A stretch of 64,000 nt of DNA from Microbispora sp. NBC_01189. Its GTDB lineage: Bacteria; Actinomycetota; Actinomycetes; Streptosporangiales; Streptosporangiaceae. The stretch is taken from positions 3,267,501 through 3,331,500 of the forward strand of contig NZ_CP108581.1 of the NCBI RefSeq assembly GCF_036010665.1, given 5' to 3'. The translations under genes were made by a program, and so were the position numbers. Positions 59,312 through 64,000 of the stretch are shown here, one piece after another. Under the pieces are notes generated by a model. It ran no database searches, was not told where the DNA came from, and saw only the letters and a program-made list of their open reading frames with translations. Numbering within the stretch: position 1 is the first letter of the stretch; every line of letters begins with the position of its first letter.

Positions 59312-60400
59312 GTGAACGAGGCGGTCGAGCTGACACGCGAGCTGATCAGGATCGACTCGGTGGGCGGGGGCGAGGCCGCGGTGGCCGGCCCGCTCGCGAG
59401 ACGGCTGTCGGACGCCGGTTTCGCGGTGCGGACGCACGAGCACGCGCTCGGCCGCACCGGGCTGATCGCCCGCTGGGGGGCGGGCGAACCGGTGACGCTG
59501 ACCGGGCACCTCGACACGGTGCCTCTGGGCGGGCAGGCGTGGCGGCACGCGTCGCACGGCGCGGAGATCGACGGCGACCGCCTGTACGGGCGCGGTTCGA
59601 GCGACATGAAGGCCGGCGTCGCCGCGCTGGTGGTCGCCGCCGAGCGGCACGTGCGCCGCGCCGGGCCGAAGGTCGCCCTGGAGATGGTCTTCACCGTGGG
59701 CGAGGAGACCGGCTGCGAGGGCGCGGCCGGCATGGTGTCCGAGGGCCTGGTGAGCAGGTCGCGCGCCCTGCTGGTGGCCGAGCCGACCGCCAACCGGGTG
59801 CTGCTCGGGCACAAGGGCGCGCTCTGGCTGGAGGCGACCACGCGAGGCACGACGGCGCACGGCTCGATGCCGCACCTCGGCGACAACGCGATCTACAAAC
59901 TCGCCCGCGTGATCGGCGTCGTCGAGAAGTTCGACCCCGGGGTGCCGGAACACCCCTGGCTCGGCCCGTCCACCGTGAACGTGGGAACCGTGCGCGGCGG
60001 GATCAACGTGAACTCCGTGCCCGACCTGGCCGCCGCGACCATCGACCTGCGCACCGTCGCCGGTCAGGACCACGGACGGCTCCGCGAGCGGTTGCAGACC
60101 GCGCTCGGCGGTGAGGCGACCCTCGACGTGCTCGTGGACCTGCCCGCGATCTGGACGGACCCGGACGATCCCTTCGTCCGGGCCCTGGTCGAGGCGGGAG
60201 CGGGTGCGCCCGGCGACCGCCCGGCCGCCAGCTACTTCACCGACGCCTCGATCCTCGCCGCCGCCTGTGGCGGGGCGCCCACGGTCGTGTGCGGCCCGGG
60301 TGAGCCCGAGCAGGCGCACGTCACCGACGAGTACTGCTTGGTCCACCGAATCGAGGAAGCCGTCGAGATCTACACCGCCGCCCTCGCGCGGTTCACCTGA
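59312..60400 (+). CDS. M20-family metallohydrolase (ArgE/DapE/CPG2-like)
   Basis: 362 residues, GTG start behind AAGGAG. GHLDTVPLGG (first metal ligands) near residue 68, GRGSSDMKAGVAAL near 94, and GEETGCEGA near 130 form the binuclear zinc site; the dimerisation domain (about 175-285) follows. It hydrolyses an amide, deacylating or cleaving a dipeptide-like substrate. It is co-oriented with and 18 nt behind the LacI gene, so it may process an N-acyl group on the same substrate, which is inference. Confidence 0.92.
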   Translation: MNEAVELTRELIRIDSVGGGEAAVAGPLARRLSDAGFAVRTHEHALGRTGLIARWGAGEPVTLTGHLDTVPLGGQAWRHASHGAEIDGDRLYGRGSSDMKAGVAALVVAAERHVRRAGPKVALEMVFTVGEETGCEGAAGMVSEGLVSRSRALLVAEPTANRVLLGHKGALWLEATTRGTTAHGSMPHLGDNAIYKLARVIGVVEKFDPGVPEHPWLGPSTVNVGTVRGGINVNSVPDLAAATIDLRTVAGQDHGRLRERLQTALGGEATLDVLVDLPAIWTDPDDPFVRALVEAGAGAPGDRPAASYFTDASILAAACGGAPTVVCGPGEPEQAHVTDEYCLVHRIEEAVEIYTAALARFT

Positions 60401-60584
60401 TCGTGTGACGGCCCTCCGGCGACCGGCCGGGCGCATCGGACGACGTGGCCCGGCCGTCGATCACCGCCTGTCCTGCGGCACCTGTGGCGGACGGGGCCGT
60501 CCCCGGGCCGGGGCCTGCTGGTCACCTGAGCCCGCTGCAAGGGGACCGGTCTAAAGCCGGGGCTCGACCAGGAAGCACTTGCCG

Positions 60585-60692
60585 TCACTCACCACGCCGG
60601 CGCATGATCCGCACCGCTGGGACCTCGCGCCGGTGGTGGTCGGGGCTCTTGCTGAGGGTGCCGGTATCGGCCGTTTGGCGTGTAGCGCTCAT
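60585..60692 (-). CDS. Candidate 35-residue peptide gene divergent from the ArsR-ArsC gene
   Basis: ATG at 60692, with GGAGGT 9 nt upstream, begins a frame of 35 residues (MSATRQTADTGTLSKSPDHH, then RREVPAVRIMRRRGE). It starts 29 nt from the ArsR operator on the other side. A frame SDGKCFLVEPRL overlaps its end. I know no homologue; it may be the truncated start of a lost gene. Confidence 0.3.
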   Translation of the reverse strand: MSATRQTADTGTLSKSPDHHRREVPAVRIMRRRGE

Positions 60693-60721
60693 GCCCGTTT
60701 GACCTCCAGGCGGGGCTATTC

Positions 60722-60739
60722 CATCAAATGCATTTGATG
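60722..60739. promoter_or_regulatory. Perfect 18-bp palindrome, ArsR-type operator
   Basis: CATCAAATG followed by CATTTGATG is perfectly self-complementary and AT-rich against its surroundings. It ends 13 nt ahead of the GTG of the ArsR-ArsC gene, the usual place for an ArsR/SmtB operator. Confidence 0.75.
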
Positions 60740-60752
60740 TATTGTCCGAGGC

Positions 60753-61535
60753 GTGGCGTCATCGAGTGAGGCGGTGCCGGGGGTGGTGCGTCTGGCCGCC
60801 CACCCGCTGCGCTGGCGGTTGTTGGCTGAGCTCGCCGTCGGCGACTTGCGGGTGCGGGAGCTCATGGCGTTGGTCGAGGCGCCGCAGAACCTGGTCTCCT
60901 ACCATCTGCGGCTGCTGCGTGAGGGTGGCCTGGTCGCCGTCACACGCAGCAGTTTCGACGGCCGCGACAGCTATTACCGTCTGGACCTGGACCGTTGCGC
61001 GCAGGCCCTGGCCGATGCTGGGGCCGCTCTGCATCCGGCACTGCGCCGCGCCGCCACGCCATTGCCATCCCCGGACGGCCGGCAGCGGTGGCCGCGCCTG
61101 GCGGTGCTGTTCGTGTGCACGGGCAACAGCGCCCGCTCACCGATCGCTGAAGCCCTGTTGCGCCACCACACCACCGGCGGTGTGACCGTGACCAGCGCCG
61201 GCAGCCGGCCCAAAGCGCGCGTGCACCCCCACGCCGTGCAGGTGCTGCGCGAGCGGTACGGCATCGACAGCGCCGGTCAGCAGCCCCGCCATCTGGACAC
61301 GTTGCGCGGCCGCCGGTTCGATTACGTGATCACCTTGTGTGACAGGGTCCGCGAAGTCTGCCCCGAGTTCGGCGACCACGCGCAGCGGGTCCACTGGAGC
61401 ATCCCCGACCCGGCCACCGCAGGCCGCAGCGAGCAGGACAGCCCTGCCGCATTCGGCCACGCCACGGCGGACATCGACGCACGCGTCCGCCACCTGTTGC
61501 CCGTCCTCGCCCAGACCCCGGAGGCCCATCCATGA
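60753..61535 (+). CDS. ArsR-type repressor fused to a low-molecular-weight phosphatase-like arsenate reductase
   Basis: 260 residues, GTG start. Residues 1-100 are an ArsR-type winged helix (LVSYHLRLLREGGLVAVTR). Residues about 115-260 are ArsC of the thioredoxin-coupled type: nucleophile loop VCTGNSARSPIAEALL near 125, a second Cys pair in TLCDRVREVC, and WSIPDP. The ArsR part has only one Cys, in DRC, so a usual As(III) triad is missing. The Cys triad of the reductase is complete. ATGA overlap couples it to the VOC gene. Confidence 0.9.
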   Translation: MASSSEAVPGVVRLAAHPLRWRLLAELAVGDLRVRELMALVEAPQNLVSYHLRLLREGGLVAVTRSSFDGRDSYYRLDLDRCAQALADAGAALHPALRRAATPLPSPDGRQRWPRLAVLFVCTGNSARSPIAEALLRHHTTGGVTVTSAGSRPKARVHPHAVQVLRERYGIDSAGQQPRHLDTLRGRRFDYVITLCDRVREVCPEFGDHAQRVHWSIPDPATAGRSEQDSPAAFGHATADIDARVRHLLPVLAQTPEAHP

Positions 61536-61912
61536 CGGCACCCGACCGCCACGCCGGCGTCCGCTACCTCGTCGACGACGTCCGAGCGGCCGTCGGCTTC
61601 TACACCACCCACCTCGGCTTCACCCTCAACAGCAGCGCCGGGTCCGCGTTCGCCGAGGTGGTACGCGGGCCGCTACGGCTGCTGCTGTCCGGGCCCGCCA
61701 GTTCCGGCGCCCGCGCCACCCCCGCCGACGCCGCCGTCGCGGGCCGCAACCGCATCCACCTGGTCGTCGACGACCTGGACGCCGAGATCGTCCGGCTGCG
61801 CGCAGCGGGCCTGTCGTCGTTCCGCAGCGACGTGGTCTCCGGCCCCGGCGGGCGGCAGATCCTGCTCGCCGACCCCGCCGGCAACCTGATCGAACTGTTC
61901 CAACCTGCCTGA
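61532..61912 (+). CDS. VOC-family protein in the ArsR operon
   Basis: 126 residues, start overlapping the previous stop (ATGA). GVRYLVDDVRAAVGFYTTHLGF at the start and LLADPAGNLIELFQPA at the end are VOC motifs. His in HLVVDD and the final Glu are possible metal ligands. It has no Cys, unlike the arsenic-lyase ArsI, so an organoarsenic role is not supported by sequence. Confidence 0.85.
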   Translation: MTAPDRHAGVRYLVDDVRAAVGFYTTHLGFTLNSSAGSAFAEVVRGPLRLLLSGPASSGARATPADAAVAGRNRIHLVVDDLDAEIVRLRAAGLSSFRSDVVSGPGGRQILLADPAGNLIELFQPA

Positions 61913-61928
61913 CGCGAAGGAGCCTGCG

Positions 61929-62135
61929 GTGGCCGAACCCCGGCACTGCCCCTACTGCAACCTCGATGATCCGCTGAGGGGCACCGAGTTCCTCAACGCG
62001 CCGCAGCACAGCCTCACCGAAGACGCGGAACGCACCGTCCGCGCTGTCCGCGACCGACTCCAGGTGTCCGCGCCCGCCGCATCCGCGTTCCCGGAGCCGG
62101 ATGCAGTCTCAGGAGATCGTCCCGGCCGCCGCTGA
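61929..62135 (+). CDS. Short CxxC protein of unknown function
   Basis: 68 residues, GTG start with AAGGAG 6-7 nt upstream. EPRHCPYCNLDDP contains one CPYC motif, after which the chain is polar, without a second Cys pair. It lies 16 nt behind the VOC gene, which suggests the same transcript. It may be a truncated zinc-ribbon protein. I do not recognise it. Confidence 0.5.
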   Translation: MAEPRHCPYCNLDDPLRGTEFLNAPQHSLTEDAERTVRAVRDRLQVSAPAASAFPEPDAVSGDRPGRR

Positions 62136-62647
62136 CATTCAACAGATATCGACGGGCGGCGCGGGGGTCCCTGCCAGTGGGTTGCCCCCCGCAGTGGCTC
62201 ATCGGCGCCAGGCCGGTTCCTACTCCTGCTCATAGTGCTCGAACGCTGTCGCCAGCCCCAGGCAGGCCTTCGCGGCGGTCTCGAACAGAGCCTGCGCCTT
62301 GGGCTCGCTGCGCTGGCCCGTCCTGTCGTAGCGCGATATCGCCTGCCGATTCTGCTCCTCATCCTCGATACGTTAAAGCCACCACGGCGCGTGCGCCCGC
62401 CCCCCGGGCATTCGCCGCGGCGGCCAGGCCAGTGAGGTCTGTCCCGGACGCGCGACTGGCCCTGCTGCCGGTTCCCCGGATTCGAATCAACCGCCGCACG
62501 CGGGCGTGATGTCGTCGCCGGTCAGGTCGCCGGCCGCAAGACCTCCGCCTCGACCCTGACCCCGATAAGGGCAGCCCCGCCGGTGTGGCGTCCGCCGCGC
62601 AGTGGCTGCCCGGCGTTGACCAGTCGCCTGGTGTCGAACGGCGCGGG
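62136..62647 (+). other. Region of gene fragments without an intact gene
   Basis: About 510 bp. The only coding-like stretch is a reverse-strand 50-codon fragment (62220-62372). The remainder has short open frames on both strands with no motif, and a GATTCGAATC word at about 62478 that looks like a tRNA T-loop but is not part of a cloverleaf. Confidence 0.5.
62220..62372 (-). pseudogene. Possible C-terminal fragment of an unrecognised helical protein
   Basis: Reverse-strand frame without a start, preceded by TAA and ended by TAG. It encodes 50 residues of helical character: RIEDEEQNRQAISRYDRTGQ, then EPKAQALFETAAKACLGLA and TAFEHYEQE. The codon use is that of a coding sequence. The N-terminal part is lost. 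I do not recognise the family. Confidence 0.3.
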
Positions 62648-63951
62648 TCAGGAGCAGCGCAGCAGGGTCATGAAGCCGAAGTCCATGTGAAGTTGCTGGT
62701 GGCAGTGGAACAGAGACAGTCCGGGCTGGTCGGCGGTGAAGTCGAAGGCCAGGGTTTGGTAGCCGCCGAGCATGACGACGTCCTTGAGCAGGCCGTTGGT
62801 GGCGGTGCCGGCGATGTGGGTGACTTCGAAGGTGTGGCGGTGCAGGTGGAGGGGGTGGATGTCGTCGGTGGCGTTGCGGAACCGCAATCGGTAGCGCTTG
62901 CCGTAGTCGATGTCCAGCACCGGCTTGTTGGTCTCCATGGAGAAGGGGACGCCGTTGAGGGCCCAGATGTTGAAGCCCTTATCGGCGGCGTTGCGTTTGT
63001 CCACCAGAAAGTCGATCGTGTGGTCGGGCCGCGCGGCGGCGGTACCGGGATGGGCGAAGGTGCGGTAGTCCCAGGTGAACTTCGCGGGAGTGATCCACTG
63101 CGGGGCACCGCTGCGTCCGGCGTACTCCACGACGGTGCCCATGCCGGCCCTGCGGTCGTCGTCGGACAGGTCCCCCAGCACCCACACACCCGGATGGTTC
63201 ATCTCCACCACGGCCGAGACACGTTCGGCGGTGCCTATCCACAGCACCGGCACGTTGGCCGGGCGGGGGACGGGGTTGCCGTCGAGCGCGACCACGCGGA
63301 AGGTGTGACCGGGCAGGGCAAGACTGCGGATCTCGGTGGCGCTGGCGTTGAGGACGTGGAACAGCACGCGCTGCCCGGACTTGACCCTGATCGGCTGACC
63401 GTGGCCCAGCTTGCGGCCGTTGACGCTGAAAGCGCGGCGCCGGGGTCGGCTTTCGGCTCGATGTAGACCGGGCCGGCCTGACCGGTGTACGTGCCCCGGG
63501 CCAGGTCACCATGCGCTGCCACATGGGTGTGGTAGAAGCGGAAACCGGCCGGTCCAGGGGTGAACGACAGACGCCGGATCCCGTGCGCGGGGATGTACGG
63601 GGTGCCCTCCTCCGCCGCCCCGTCCACTTCGGCGGGAATCCGCTGGCCATGCCAGTGCACCAGCTCGGGGGTACCGGTGTCGTTGTGGACGTCGACCACG
63701 ACCGGGCGGCCTTCGGTGAACCGCAGCAGGGGACCGGGGAACTGCCCGTTGTACGTCGTGGTGGAGACGATCGTGTCCGGCGAGAGTTCAACGCGCCCGG
63801 TCGCGATCCGGAGCGTGTAATCCGCCTTCCCCAAAAGTGCGGGCATGACGGATGACGTCGTGGGGCGGCAGGCGGAGACCGCGCCGGCGCCGCCCCCGGC
63901 CAGCAGAGCCAGGCCGCCCAGCTTGAGGGCCTCACGGCGAGTGATCGGCAC
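62648..63951 (-). pseudogene. Multicopper oxidase with internal deletion and frameshift
   Basis: From GTG at 63951 (AAGGAAG upstream) the chain reads a Tat-like signal (ITRREALKLGG) and the first cupredoxin motifs HWHGQR and FYHTHVAAHGD, up to EPKADPGAA at about 63440. In a second frame it continues FSVNGRKLGHGQPIRVK, then VLFHVLNASATE, and ends with the last copper sites HPLHLHRH and FHCHQQLHMDFG. Around 40 residues between the parts seem missing, judged from related oxidases. It was a copper-dependent secreted oxidase. Copper sites remain, so only the join is lost. Confidence 0.85.
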
Positions 63952-64000
63952 GGCCTGCTTCCTTCCTGTTCCCAACGGCCCCGCCCAGCTGGCGCAGGGC

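Noticed and set aside
61532-61912. VOC gene considered as the organoarsenic lyase ArsI
   Set aside because: ArsI-type enzymes need a Cys pair for the arsenical; this protein has no Cys.
62470-62490. GATTCGAATC word resembling a tRNA T-loop
   Set aside because: Flanking bases do not form a T-stem, and no acceptor or anticodon stem can be drawn.

Overview
The window is very GC-rich, uses many GTG starts, and has tightly packed genes with 4-bp stop/start overlaps. Together with a DUF3151 gene beside class II aldolase, an F420-type oxidoreductase, a sigma factor fused to a zinc-binding anti-sigma motif and a NYN protein, this points to a filamentous actinomycete. Streptosporangiaceae or a relative is my best guess; this is an inference from gene content, not a placement.

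Left part (1-29.5 kb) is mostly chromosomal housekeeping and regulation. It holds a partial glycerophosphodiesterase, purA, DUF3151, fba, a DedA protein and pyrE. A 1018-residue sigma/anti-sigma/membrane fusion follows, then a NYN protein with a long His/Gly/Ser tract. Next is a signalling block: a multi-HAMP hybrid kinase, a response regulator and a divergent SpoIIE-type phosphatase. After that come an S9-peptidase homologue without its catalytic Ser and His, an RlmA-like methyltransferase, an MBL hydrolase, a decayed DUF1778/GNAT toxin-antitoxin pair, an MMPL exporter, a NUDIX protein, a LuxR-ATPase regulator and a cell-wall protein with an LPFTG sorting signal.

Middle part (29.5-46.7 kb) is accessory. 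An acyl-adenylating enzyme, an FAD monooxygenase-like protein, an FMN alpha-hydroxy-acid oxidase, a membrane-anchored P450 with an odd cysteine loop and a cation/proton antiporter form a compact run (30501-37567), with a six-copy 11-bp repeat array upstream and a two-component system downstream. I know no described pathway with this set, so it is my leading candidate for an undescribed system. A secreted NucH-type nuclease, a frameshifted MFS exporter, an HxlR regulator divergent from an acyl-CoA dehydrogenase, and a Rieske oxygenase with a large internal deletion follow.

Right part (46.7-64 kb) has three blocks. First, a secreted arabinoxylan-degrading pair (GH10-CBM2 and CBM2-GH62) lies behind a promoter with two palindromes. 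Second, a catabolic locus encodes an RbsABC-like importer, a phosphotriesterase-family hydrolase, a ThuA/PF07090-like protein, a nucleoside hydrolase and a ribokinase. It is divergent from a LacI regulator and an M20 hydrolase, with a perfect palindrome between them. This looks like uptake and breakdown of a ribosyl- or nucleoside-like compound and is my second candidate. Third, an ArsR-ArsC fusion with its own palindromic operator, a VOC protein, small fragments and a broken multicopper oxidase close the window.

Broken genes are frequent (TacAT-like pair, AraC tail, MFS, Rieske oxygenase, multicopper oxidase). The missing internal segments in the Rieske, toxin and oxidase genes argue for real decay rather than sequencing error in those three.
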